A DNA stretch of 38,081 bases from Chloroflexota bacterium (GTDB lineage Bacteria; Chloroflexota; Dehalococcoidia; DSTF01; RBG-16-68-14): contig JACZYW010000003.1 in assembly GCA_022570885.1 (NCBI GenBank), positions 1 to 38,081 on the forward strand, read 5' to 3'. Both the position numbers and the translations under genes were made by a program. The notes under the pieces are model-generated. The model did not search any database, was not told the DNA's origin, and saw only the letters and a program-made list of their open reading frames with translations. This document shows positions 1-6,919 of this stretch, one piece after another (the stretch's first letter is position 1; each line of letters starts with the position of its first letter).

Positions 1-384
1 CTGGGCCTCGCGGCGCACACGTGACCGTCCGGCCTCGTCGAGCCCCTCCGTCTTGATCACGGCGATCGCCACGTCTCGGTCGAGCCGGCTATCGCGAGCC
101 AGGTAGACACGCTTTCGCCCGCCCTCGCCAAGGAAGCTCTTGACCTGATAGCGGCCTTCGCTGAAGGACGTACCAGGAGTTATCGCTGGTTGGACCGAAG
201 GAGCCAGAGTAGCCGAGGACGGCGTTGCGTCCTTCTCTAGTGAGGCGCCGCACTGGCCGCAGAACCGCTCGCCGGGCTCGGGCTGCGTGCCGCAAGCAGC
301 GCAGACGACGGCCAGGTCAGCACCGCACTGGCCGCAAAACTTGCGCCCCTCACGGTTCTCATGGTCGCAGGCTGGACAATGCAA
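1..384 (-). CDS. Zinc-ribbon Ser/Thr protein kinase, N-terminal part (truncated by window edge)
   Basis: This frame is absent from the ORF track because it starts with TTG. Reading the minus strand from 384 gives 128 residues and runs off the window at base 1. It begins with two zinc-ribbon pairs (CPAC...CGQC and CAAC...CGQC, residues about 3-45), then a linker, then a kinase N-lobe with glycine loop 'LGEGGRKRVYLARD' and a VAIK-like 'VAIAVIKTEG'. An in-frame TAG lies just upstream of the TTG, and GGAGGT sits 8 bases before it, which decides the start. In Chloroflexota this signature usually belongs to large kinases followed by an AAA ATPase or cyclase part; that part is outside the window. 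It is divergent from the aldo/keto reductase and close to an FHA-domain ABC transporter, a plausible phosphorylation partner (inference). Confidence 0.85.
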   Translation of the reverse strand, partial: MHCPACDHENREGRKFCGQCGADLAVVCAACGTQPEPGERFCGQCGASLEKDATPSSATLAPSVQPAITPGTSFSEGRYQVKSFLGEGGRKRVYLARDSRLDRDVAIAVIKTEGLDEAGRSRVRREAQ

Positions 385-392
385 CTAGTTCG

Positions 393-398
393 ACCTCC
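393..398 (-). promoter_or_regulatory. Shine-Dalgarno deciding a TTG start
   Basis: On the minus strand GGAGGT lies 8 bases upstream of the TTG at 384. It supports the TTG as the true start of the kinase, since no ATG in that frame lies between the upstream stop and the first zinc-ribbon cysteine. Confidence 0.65.
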
Positions 399-540
399 AA
401 AAGCGTCTGCGGGCATCAGTATACAGCCAGTCGGAAGTATGCGACACTCCAACGTGTCCGCTGGCTGAGCGACGTGCGCAAGATCGGCGCGGGGAGCTAC
501 TACCCTCCGCTTCGGATGCGACTCGTGGAGGCGGCTTACC

Positions 541-546
541 TATAAT
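541..546 (+). promoter_or_regulatory. -10 promoter element upstream of aldo/keto reductase
   Basis: A perfect TATAAT lies 50 bases upstream of the aldo/keto reductase ATG in the divergent intergenic region. A -35 is weak: the best candidate is TGCGAC about 18 bases upstream. The transcript would include the strong AAGGAGGAA ribosome site just before 596. Confidence 0.5.
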
Positions 547-595
547 CGGGAGCCTTGCGACGCGTGACCTGCTGAGCATGTGAAGGAGGAATAAG

Positions 596-1453
596 ATGAT
601 CGCTCGATCGCAGTTCGGACGCACCGGACATGAGAGCACGCGGACGATCTTCGGCGCGGCAGCCCTCGGGCGAGCGACCGACGACGAGGCGGCGCCGGTT
701 CTCGAGCTCTTGCTCCAACATGGCATCAACCACATCGACACGGCGGCGATGTACGGTCGCTCGGAACGACGCGTCGGGACGTGGATGGACGGGCACCGCA
801 AGGACTTCTTTCTCGCCACAAAGACCAACGAACGAACCTACGAGAAGGCGCGCGCCCAGTTCCACCACTCGCTTGAGCGGATGCGCGTCGATAGCGTCGA
901 CCTGCTGCAGCTACACAACCTCGTCGAGCCAGACGAGTGGGAGGTCGCGATGGGGCCGGGCGGGGCACTAGAAGCAGCGGTCGAGGCGCGCGACCAAGGC
1001 CTGACCCGCTTCATCGGCGTGACCGGGCACGGCGTCACCGTAGCCCACATGCACCAGCGCAGCCTGGAGCGCTTCCCCTTCGATTCCGTGCTGTTGCCCT
1101 ACAACTTCAGCATGATGCAGAACCAGCGGTACGCCTCGGAATTCTCAGAGCTGGCCGCGCTCTGCCGGGAGCGTGGCGTTGCGATCCAAACGATCAAGGG
1201 ACTGACGCTGGCGCCGTGGAACGACAAGGAGCACACGCACAGCACCTGGTACGAGCCGTTTACGGACCAGGCCGATATCGACCGCGCCGTGCACTACGTG
1301 CTTGGCCTGCCCGGCGTCTTCCTGAACACCGCCGGCGATATCGAGCTGCTGCCGCGGATCCTCGACGCGGCGAGCCGATTCCAGCGCGCGCCGGCGGAGG
1401 AAGACATGCGAGGGATGGCGGCGAGCCGGGCCATGGCGCCGCTGTTCACGTGA
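596..1453 (+). CDS. Aldo/keto reductase
   Basis: A 285-residue NAD(P)H-dependent oxidoreductase of the AKR fold. The catalytic tetrad is readable: D48 and Y53 in '[10 protein letters not shown]', K75 in 'LATKTN', H106 in 'LLQLHN'. An '[19 protein letters not shown]' segment matches the usual AKR strand 6 region. Length is slightly below the 310-340 residues typical of AKR, with a short C-terminal part. The start is ATG with AAGGAGGAA 7 bases upstream and a TATAAT box further up. It looks monocistronic, divergent from the kinase and about 220 bases from the patatin gene. The substrate cannot be told from sequence. Confidence 0.9.
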   Translation: MIARSQFGRTGHESTRTIFGAAALGRATDDEAAPVLELLLQHGINHIDTAAMYGRSERRVGTWMDGHRKDFFLATKTNERTYEKARAQFHHSLERMRVDSVDLLQLHNLVEPDEWEVAMGPGGALEAAVEARDQGLTRFIGVTGHGVTVAHMHQRSLERFPFDSVLLPYNFSMMQNQRYASEFSELAALCRERGVAIQTIKGLTLAPWNDKEHTHSTWYEPFTDQADIDRAVHYVLGLPGVFLNTAGDIELLPRILDAASRFQRAPAEEDMRGMAASRAMAPLFT

Positions 1454-1550
1454 CTCAGGTTACCTGCATGGAAGCGGGCGCTCGTTGCTAGCCGTCGGTG
1501 TCGGTGACCAGCAGCAAAACCGTGTACTTCCCTGGTAGCCTCGGCCTTTG

Positions 1551-1559
1551 TGATAGAAT
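1551..1559 (+). promoter_or_regulatory. Possible extended -10 element
   Basis: TGATAGAAT fits an extended -10 (TGn followed by TAGAAT) about 118 bases upstream of the cNMP/patatin start. No good -35 is visible, which is compatible with an extended -10 promoter but leaves this weak. Confidence 0.3.
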
Positions 1560-1676
1560 AGCGCCGTCCGAATCCGGCTGGTTCGGTCGGCGGGTGCTCG
1601 CCTTCAAAACGTGACCGCACGGGCCCGTCCGAACGATCTTCGGCCCGGATGCTCTGATGGGAGGAAAGAAGTCCCG

Positions 1677-3416
1677 ATGAAAGAGCAAACGAAGCAAGCT
1701 CAGGCAGGGTCGCTGCTGGACGTGCTCGGCTCAAGCGAATGGGACTCGTTGCGTCGCCATATGGCCCGCCATGCATACGAACCGGGTGATGTGCTCGTAC
1801 ACCAGGGAGCCGTGGAACCTGACTTTCAAGTCATCGTCGAGGGCGTGGCGTCGATATCGGCAACGAGCCCTCTTGGCCAGCACCTAGAGCTGGCACGACT
1901 CGGGCCCGGCGATTCCATCGGCGAGATGTCCTTGCTCACAGGCGAGCCGGCTTCGGCCCAGGTCACGGCCTGGACTCACCTAGAGGCATACGTGATTCCA
2001 GCTGCCAAACTGGTCACCCTAGACCCTGAGTGGCCACAACTTACGCAGGCGCTATCGGCTATCTTAGCCACCCGGCTCGGGAAGGCGAATGACAGGCTGC
2101 TGAGCATGCACACGGCCAAGGTCCAGGTTGTGTGTTGCTCGCCGTCCGATGTGTCCGCTCTGTCCCGGCTGCCTGGAGAGCTTGCTCAAGTGGCATCGGC
2201 ACGAGTGTTGGTGATGACGGTCGGGGACCATTTCGAAAGCACCGGCTTGTTGGACGCATTTGCAGGACGAAACGTCTCCGTGATCGCTATGGGTACGACT
2301 GACTCATCGGAACTGCGAAATCGGATTCACCTGCTTGAGCAGGAGTACGACCAGATCATTCTCTTCGGGGCTGAGGAAACCTTCCGAGAGCTGGAGGACG
2401 AGGTCCACTCCTTTCTGCGTGTTCAGCCAGAAGACCATCCTGACCAGCATGCAGGCGACGGATCGACCGTGGTCGTTACGGAGAAACCATGGACGCGAGC
2501 GGTGATCCAGCAGATCTCGTCAGCGTTGGACCAAACGGTAGTCGGCGTGCTACCGCCAGAGTCGCCGTCCCCCGGCCCTCGCGATCCAGTAGCGAAGCTG
2601 GCCCGCGTACTCGGCGGCCAGCAGGTTGGGATTGCCCTTGGCGCAGGTGGAGCGAAGGGGTTCGCTCATTTAGGCGTGCTACGGGCGCTGGAAGAGCTGG
2701 GCACTCCGATCGACGTGATCAGCGGCTGTAGCATCGGCGCTGCCATCGGTGCAGGATGGGCGGCGGGGCTGTCAGCCGACGAACTCGCGATAGCCGCGAA
2801 GCGGATCGGATCCCGCGCCATCCGGCCAACCATCCCGCTTCACTCGCTCCTCAGCAATAGGGGGATACGCGACGAACTCAAGCGCCTGGGTGCGGGCAAA
2901 CGGTTCGAGGACCTCGATATTCCCCTCGCACTGGTCGCTACGGACATCTACCGCCGCTGCGAAGTGACGTTCACCTCCGGAGTTGTGTGGCCAGCCATCC
3001 TGGCGAGCATGGCGATCCCGGGTATCTATCCGCCGATTCGAGCCAGGCGGAGCTATCTCGTAGACGGCGGAGTGCTGAGTCCAGTTCCGGCTCAGCAGGC
3101 ACGTGCCCTGGGGGCGGGTATTGTTATCGGCGTCAGACTGACGGGCAAGAGCACTTCGCCGACTGAAGAGCTCGACTTTACACCATCGCGACCGCTAGTA
3201 GCGGAGACGATGACCCGCAGCCTGGAGATCATGAACAATCGGATCTCCGAGTTCAGCAAGGACCAAGCAGACGTTACCATCGAGGTTTGCCTTGATGGCG
3301 GTGGGATAGGCGATTTCAACCGCGGCGACGAATACATGGAGGCCGGATACAAAGCGACTATGGAGGCTGCGGAGATGATTAGAGCGGTGCTGCCGTATCT
3401 GAAAGGCGTCGCGTGA
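1677..3416 (+). CDS. cNMP-binding domain / patatin-like phospholipase (NTE-RssA type)
   Basis: A 579-residue protein. An N-terminal cyclic-nucleotide-binding beta-roll (residues about 15-140; 'LGPGDSIGEMSLLTGEPASA') precedes a middle segment and a C-terminal patatin lipase domain. The lipase shows the oxyanion-hole motif 'GAGGAKG' (about 322-328), the nucleophile elbow 'GCSIG' (about 350) and the catalytic Asp in 'VDGG' (about 463). The layout resembles neuropathy-target-esterase-type phospholipases, which are controlled by a cNMP-like domain. I chose the ATG at 1677 over the track start at 1611 because the beta-roll begins shortly after it and GGAGG precedes it, though with long spacing. Its stop overlaps the start of the next gene (GTGA), so the two are probably co-translated. 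Likely role: phospholipid turnover at the inner membrane. Confidence 0.9.
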   Translation: MKEQTKQAQAGSLLDVLGSSEWDSLRRHMARHAYEPGDVLVHQGAVEPDFQVIVEGVASISATSPLGQHLELARLGPGDSIGEMSLLTGEPASAQVTAWTHLEAYVIPAAKLVTLDPEWPQLTQALSAILATRLGKANDRLLSMHTAKVQVVCCSPSDVSALSRLPGELAQVASARVLVMTVGDHFESTGLLDAFAGRNVSVIAMGTTDSSELRNRIHLLEQEYDQIILFGAEETFRELEDEVHSFLRVQPEDHPDQHAGDGSTVVVTEKPWTRAVIQQISSALDQTVVGVLPPESPSPGPRDPVAKLARVLGGQQVGIALGAGGAKGFAHLGVLRALEELGTPIDVISGCSIGAAIGAGWAAGLSADELAIAAKRIGSRAIRPTIPLHSLLSNRGIRDELKRLGAGKRFEDLDIPLALVATDIYRRCEVTFTSGVVWPAILASMAIPGIYPPIRARRSYLVDGGVLSPVPAQQARALGAGIVIGVRLTGKSTSPTEELDFTPSRPLVAETMTRSLEIMNNRISEFSKDQADVTIEVCLDGGGIGDFNRGDEYMEAGYKATMEAAEMIRAVLPYLKGVA

Positions 3417-5854
3417 CCACTGCCGAAGAAGTCCCTGTTCAGTTGCTGAAGCACGTCCCGATCTTTTCGGCCTGCTCCGAGGAAGCGCTGGCGCTGCTTG
3501 CAGCCGTCCTGCAACCACAACAGGTGCAAGCCGGCGAGATCATCTTCAGCGAAGGTGACCCGGGTGACGAACTGTACATCATCGCCTCCGGCCACGCTCG
3601 GGTCGTCTCCGACGTGCACACTGAGAAGATAGTATTCGCACATCTTGGGCCCGGCGAGTTCTTCGGCGAGATGGCCCTCATTACCGGAGAACAGCGTTCC
3701 GCCGGGGTCATCGCGGCGACCGATGCTAAGCTCTGGCGCCTGCGTAAGGCGGACTTCCAGGCCATCCTGCAACAGCATCCGGAGATCGGCATCGAAATGA
3801 CCCGCATCCAAGGCGAGCGCGTCCGGCGGGGAAACGTTCAACGCTTTGAGAACGAAGCCTTCACGTTTCTCACCCTGACGCCAGAGCGGCCGGAAATCAC
3901 CATCGGCCGGTTGCCGGAGAACGATCTCGTGATCAACGATCCCCAGGTCGCTGGCGTACATGCGCGGGTCAGGAATACTGACGGGCGCTGGGTGATCTAT
4001 GACGAGGGCTCCGAGATAGGGACGTACGTGAACCGCCGTCGCGTCAAAGTCGCAGAGCTACAGGACGGCGACGAGATTCTCATCGCCGCTAACAAGATTT
4101 TCCTCGATGGCGTCCAGGTAAAGGGCTTTCGTGGCAGAGAAGGGATCCGCATCGACGCGCTGAATCTCTCCAAGGAGTTGAAAGACGGCCGCTGCATCCT
4201 GAACGATATCTCGCTAAGCATCGCACCCGGAGAGTTCGTGGCAGTCGTCGGCGGGAGCGGCGCCGGGAAGACGTCGCTCCTCCACGCGCTCAACGGCTTT
4301 TCGCCTGGCACGAGTGGCGCCGTCCGCTACAACGGAACAGACCTCTACGAGAACCAGGGCCTCTTTCGAACCGTGCTCGGCTATGTGCCCCAGGACGACA
4401 TCGTCCACGGCGAGCTGACGGTGGAACGCACGCTCTACTATACGGCCAAGCTGCGGCTGCCCAAGGACACAGGCACCGCTGAACTCGATGAGCGCATAGG
4501 AGAGGTGCTCGAAGCAGTCGGGCTCGCGCAACACCGCAAGACCGAAGTGCGCCGCCTCAGCGGAGGCCAGCGCAAGCGCACGAGCGTGGCGATCGAGCTA
4601 CTGGCGCGGCCGCGCGCACTCTACCTCGACGAGCCCACCTCTGGACTCGATCCGTCGCTGGAAGGTCGGATGATGACGCTGTTTCGAGACCTTTCCGACA
4701 GCGGCACCACGGTTGTGATGTCGACCCACGTGACCCAGAACCTGCGCATGTGCGACAGGCTCGCCTGGATGGCGCCGGGTGGGCATCTCGTCTTCTTCGG
4801 CTCACCGCCGGAAGCGCTGCGCCATTTCGGTGTTCAGGATTTCGGTGAGATCTACGGATTGCTCGAAACCCCCGAGGAGAGGGAGCGCTGGTCGGCCGCC
4901 TTCCTTGATTCGGTCGCCTACCGCGTAAACGTGAAAGAGCGCTTGGCGCCAGAGTCCGCAACAGCCGTCGAGACTGAGGACTCAGAGGAGGGAGTCGAGA
5001 GCCATCGGGAGGTGGAACCGGGCAGGAAGCAGAGCCCGCTACGCCAATGGTTCTGGCTCACGGCGCGTTATGCCGAGACGCTCGTTAGGGATGCTCCCAA
5101 CATGGCGCTCCTCGTAGTCCAAGCGCCGGTCATCGCTCTCGCTGTGCTGCTCTTATTCAACAGCGACATCTTCGGCGCTACGACGGAGGAGGGAGGCGAC
5201 GCGTTCCGTGCGCTTATGTCCCTGCACATCCTCACCACAGCGGCGATCTTCCTGGGCTCCTCGAACGCAGCACGCGAGATCACAAAGGAGTCGGCCATCT
5301 ATAGCCGCGAACGGCTGGTCAATCTGGCGGTCGTCCCGTACGTTATGTCCAAAGTGGTCGTGCTCTCGCTCCTCTGCCTATTCCAGGCGGCGGCGCTCGT
5401 CGGCATCTTCGCTCTTGCCGTGGATCTACCCGGGTCTGACCTGGAGCTCTATCCGAAGCTGTTCTCGGCCGTCCTGCTCACGCAGCTGGCCGGACTGAGC
5501 ATGGGGTTGTTAGTCTCCGCCCTTTCGGCGAACTCCGACCGGGCGATGGCTATCGTGCCGGTCCTGCTCATCCCACAGCTCATCTTCGCCGGCGCCCTCG
5601 TCCCACTCGACCACATGTTGGCGCCAGCGAAGGTCATCTCTCAGTTCATGATCAGCAAATGGGCGCTTCAGCTCGCAGGAAGCCTGACCGATCTCAGCGA
5701 ACGGTTCGTGGCCCAGTTCCCGAGCGTCTTCGCTGAGCCATATCGAAACGAACTGGAACCCACCGTTTGGCTACCTTGGGTCGTCTTGGCCGCCTTCACC
5801 GCCGTCATGCTTCTGGCCACCATCCTCGTGCAACTCCGCAAGGACGTTCACTAG
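3413..5854 (+). CDS. cNMP-FHA-ABC transporter fusion (ABC-2/ABCG-type exporter)
   Basis: An 813-residue half-transporter with a two-part regulatory front end. Residues about 8-130 are a second cNMP-binding roll ('LGPGEFFGEMALITGEQRSA'). Residues about 155-230 are an FHA domain ('ITIGRLPENDLVINDPQVAGVHARV'). Residues about 250-480 are an ABC ATPase with Walker A 'GGSGAGKTSLL', signature 'LSGGQRKRTS' and Walker B 'ALYLDEPTSGLDP'. The C-terminal 270 residues hold about six hydrophobic helices of the ABC-2 type. The GTG start overlaps the patatin stop by 4 bases. Mycobacterial Rv1747 has a similar FHA-ABC-TM plan and is phosphorylated by a Ser/Thr kinase; the kinase at 1-384 makes a parallel plausible (inference). 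Substrate unknown. Confidence 0.92.
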   Translation: MTTAEEVPVQLLKHVPIFSACSEEALALLAAVLQPQQVQAGEIIFSEGDPGDELYIIASGHARVVSDVHTEKIVFAHLGPGEFFGEMALITGEQRSAGVIAATDAKLWRLRKADFQAILQQHPEIGIEMTRIQGERVRRGNVQRFENEAFTFLTLTPERPEITIGRLPENDLVINDPQVAGVHARVRNTDGRWVIYDEGSEIGTYVNRRRVKVAELQDGDEILIAANKIFLDGVQVKGFRGREGIRIDALNLSKELKDGRCILNDISLSIAPGEFVAVVGGSGAGKTSLLHALNGFSPGTSGAVRYNGTDLYENQGLFRTVLGYVPQDDIVHGELTVERTLYYTAKLRLPKDTGTAELDERIGEVLEAVGLAQHRKTEVRRLSGGQRKRTSVAIELLARPRALYLDEPTSGLDPSLEGRMMTLFRDLSDSGTTVVMSTHVTQNLRMCDRLAWMAPGGHLVFFGSPPEALRHFGVQDFGEIYGLLETPEERERWSAAFLDSVAYRVNVKERLAPESATAVETEDSEEGVESHREVEPGRKQSPLRQWFWLTARYAETLVRDAPNMALLVVQAPVIALAVLLLFNSDIFGATTEEGGDAFRALMSLHILTTAAIFLGSSNAAREITKESAIYSRERLVNLAVVPYVMSKVVVLSLLCLFQAAALVGIFALAVDLPGSDLELYPKLFSAVLLTQLAGLSMGLLVSALSANSDRAMAIVPVLLIPQLIFAGALVPLDHMLAPAKVISQFMISKWALQLAGSLTDLSERFVAQFPSVFAEPYRNELEPTVWLPWVVLAAFTAVMLLATILVQLRKDVH

Positions 5855-5868
5855 GCGAGCTGTTCGCC
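5854..5868 (+). terminator. Weak hairpin after the ABC exporter
   Basis: GGCGA-gctgt-TCGCC forms a 5-bp stem right at the stop codon of the exporter. No U-tract follows, so intrinsic termination is doubtful. Confidence 0.2.
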
Positions 5869-6017
5869 CAATCACTCGGCTGCCAGATTCGAGCTGCCAA
5901 CATCCCGCGCGAGGTGCCCACCGCGTAACGGCGTTCCCTGAGCTCGTTGAACACGCCGTAGGGGGTTGGAAACGCTCTGCTCAGTATGCAGATGGTCGCT
6001 GTTTTGGCGATGACAAA

Positions 6018-6037
6018 GGCCGCCGGAGACGGCGGCC
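6018..6037 (-). terminator. Hairpin downstream of the tRNA-Gly-like 3' fragment
   Basis: GGCCGCC-ggagac-GGCGGCC is a perfect 7-bp stem with a 6-base loop. On the minus strand it is followed by TTTGTC. It lies 20 bases downstream of the minus-strand tRNA-like 3' end, where a tRNA terminator is expected. This suggests that the sequence below about 6056 is the original downstream region of a tRNA gene. Confidence 0.5.
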
Positions 6038-6055
6038 CTATGCATATTGTGCAGG

Positions 6056-6081
6056 ATTGGAGCGGAAGAGGAGATTCGAAC
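6056..6081. repeat. Left copy of 26-bp direct repeat (att-like)
   Basis: Twenty-six bases beginning ATTGGAGCGGAAGAGG are identical, in the same orientation, to 30623-30648. They equal the 3' end of a tRNA (encoded CCA, acceptor 3' strand, T-loop). Identity extends to 35 bases if the insertion in the right copy is ignored. tRNA 3' ends are classic targets of tyrosine-recombinase elements. Confidence 0.75.
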
Positions 6082-6104
6082 TCCCGACCCCCTCCTTGGC
6101 AAAT
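6058..6104 (-). pseudogene. tRNA-Gly(GCC)-like gene fragment (3' half)
   Basis: Reading the minus strand, 'TTTGCCAAGGAGGGGGTC' followed by a well-paired T-arm (GGGAG/CTCCT around TTCGAAT) and an acceptor 3' strand ending CCGCTCCA matches the 3' half of tRNA-Gly(GCC), including the anticodon. Upstream (6105-6150) a D-arm-like 'GTAGCGTCGGTAGCAGC' is recognisable, but the 5' acceptor strand and the 5' side of the anticodon stem do not pair and extra bases are present. It is therefore a decayed or recombined tRNA, not a functional gene. The track ORF reading 'WSGRGDSNSRPP' here is the familiar spurious translation of a tRNA. Confidence 0.65.
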
Positions 6105-6315
6105 GGGGCCCGGCTCTGCAAGCTGCTACCGACGCTACCACTCCTATTCGGTCGATGCAAGCTGCTAACAATTAGGGGGTCGCGGAGCGTGTAAGTTAGG
6201 TGGTCTGGCCTAACAGTGGCCTTCAGATCGCTCTACAAGATGGCTGGGAACGGGGCCAAGTCGCCCATCCTCCATTGGCCAACGTCCATGGCTAGCTCAA
6301 AGGCCTAACCTAACC

Positions 6316-6370
6316 GACCCTCTGCTTCCCCAGCAGAGGGTCGACGGTTTGAGTCCGTTCTCCCGCTCCA
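6316..6370 (+). pseudogene. tRNA-Gly(CCC)-like gene fragment (3' half)
   Basis: The plus strand has an anticodon-like arm TCTGC-TTCCCCA-GCAGA with CCC in the anticodon position, a T-arm-like GACGG-TTTGAGT-CCGTT, and an acceptor 3' strand ending in CTCCCGCTCCA. The T-loop lacks the usual TTCG and position 37 is C. The region upstream keeps only a 'TAGCTCAAAGG' D-arm trace and no GCGGGAG acceptor strand. The anticodon stem is extended to 10 perfect pairs (GACCCTCTGC/GCAGAGGGTC). It points away from the fragment at 6058. Confidence 0.55.
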
Positions 6371-6560
6371 CGATCACAATATTGCCCTCTAGTCACTAGT
6401 CTTTAACCCCTTCGTCTCGGAGGCCTCGGGCCTCGTTGACTGCTGGACGCTGACACGGCCGGCGAAGGAGGGTCATCATAGCTCGGAGGTCGAGACGGAG
6501 AGGGTGGCATGACGTGGACAAGTCCGACATCCGGGTGAGTGAACTGGTGAGTCATTCCTG

Positions 6561-6740
6561 GTGAACCAGGATGACCGTAACCATTCGCCCAAGAACGTGC
6601 GCTGGTACAGCGACATGCTGAGCCGCTGGGCCGCTTCGCCGCGTCCCTGTCAGCAGAGGCACGGCTGCGCGACATCGACGCCGCTGCAATCCGCGCGGCG
6701 CTCCGATTCCTGCACCTCGTACCACACCGGCTGCAAGAAA
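6561..6740 (+). pseudogene. Tyrosine recombinase (integrase) N-terminal remnant, frameshifted
   Basis: Frame 1 reads 'NHSPKNVRWYSDMLSRWA'. After a shift of frame near 6635 the reading continues 'RFAASLSAEARLRDIDAAAIRAAL'. Together these match the SAM-like core-binding domain of XerC/XerD-type recombinases (SPKTVRWYxxxLxRF...LxDID...IRAYL). The catalytic domain (R...HxxR...Y) is absent; the reading beyond about 6740 has no integrase similarity I can recognise. Its position next to the tRNA fragments and left repeat fits a dead integrase at the end of an island. Confidence 0.55.
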
Positions 6741-6855
6741 AGATGCTGATGTTCTCACCGCCCGCCGGTATCGTCGACCAGCACCGCCGTATGGTTCCCG
6801 CATGGCTACGGCAGGTGAAAAGCCCTAGACGGCAGGCCATTCGGCCCCCAATGAC

Positions 6856-6873
6856 GGGCCGTTCGGCCCTTTT
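6856..6873 (+). terminator. Intrinsic terminator before the operon
   Basis: GGGCCG-TT-CGGCCC followed by TTTT. It insulates the operon starting at 6920 from upstream transcription of the integrase remnant region. Confidence 0.6.
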
Positions 6874-6893
6874 AGCCTTAACTTAGCAATTAC

Positions 6894-6899
6894 TAGATT
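6894..6899 (+). promoter_or_regulatory. Possible -10 element of the molybdoenzyme operon
   Basis: TAGATT, just after the terminator, is the best -10 candidate for the 17-gene operon; the -35 (TTTAGC, 17-bp spacing) is poor. A start about 7 bases downstream would coincide with ATG 6907, which opens a six-codon ORF (MDIGDG-stop, 6907-6927) overlapping the first gene's ATG. Confidence 0.3.
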
Positions 6900-6919
6900 A
6901 AGCATCATGGATATCGGTG

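Larger units (their letters stand above)
5855..6560. other. Non-coding junction region with tRNA remnants
   Basis: About 700 bases without a credible gene. It holds two divergent tRNA-Gly-like 3' halves, a terminator-like hairpin and the left direct repeat. A third T-arm-like trace may lie on the minus strand near 5880-5905 (GGCAGCTCGAATCTGGC), but it is too degraded to call. Track ORFs here read as tRNA shadows. Confidence 0.6.

Noticed and set aside
6058-6150. Functional tRNA-Gly(GCC) with an intron or insertion
   Set aside because: The 5' acceptor strand does not pair with the 3' strand and the anticodon stem is broken on its 5' side, so a working tRNA is unlikely.
5986-6168. Plus-strand ORF reading 'WSGRGDSNSRPP'
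   Set aside because: This is the well-known false translation of the complement of a tRNA 3' end; the DNA is the tRNA-Gly-like fragment.
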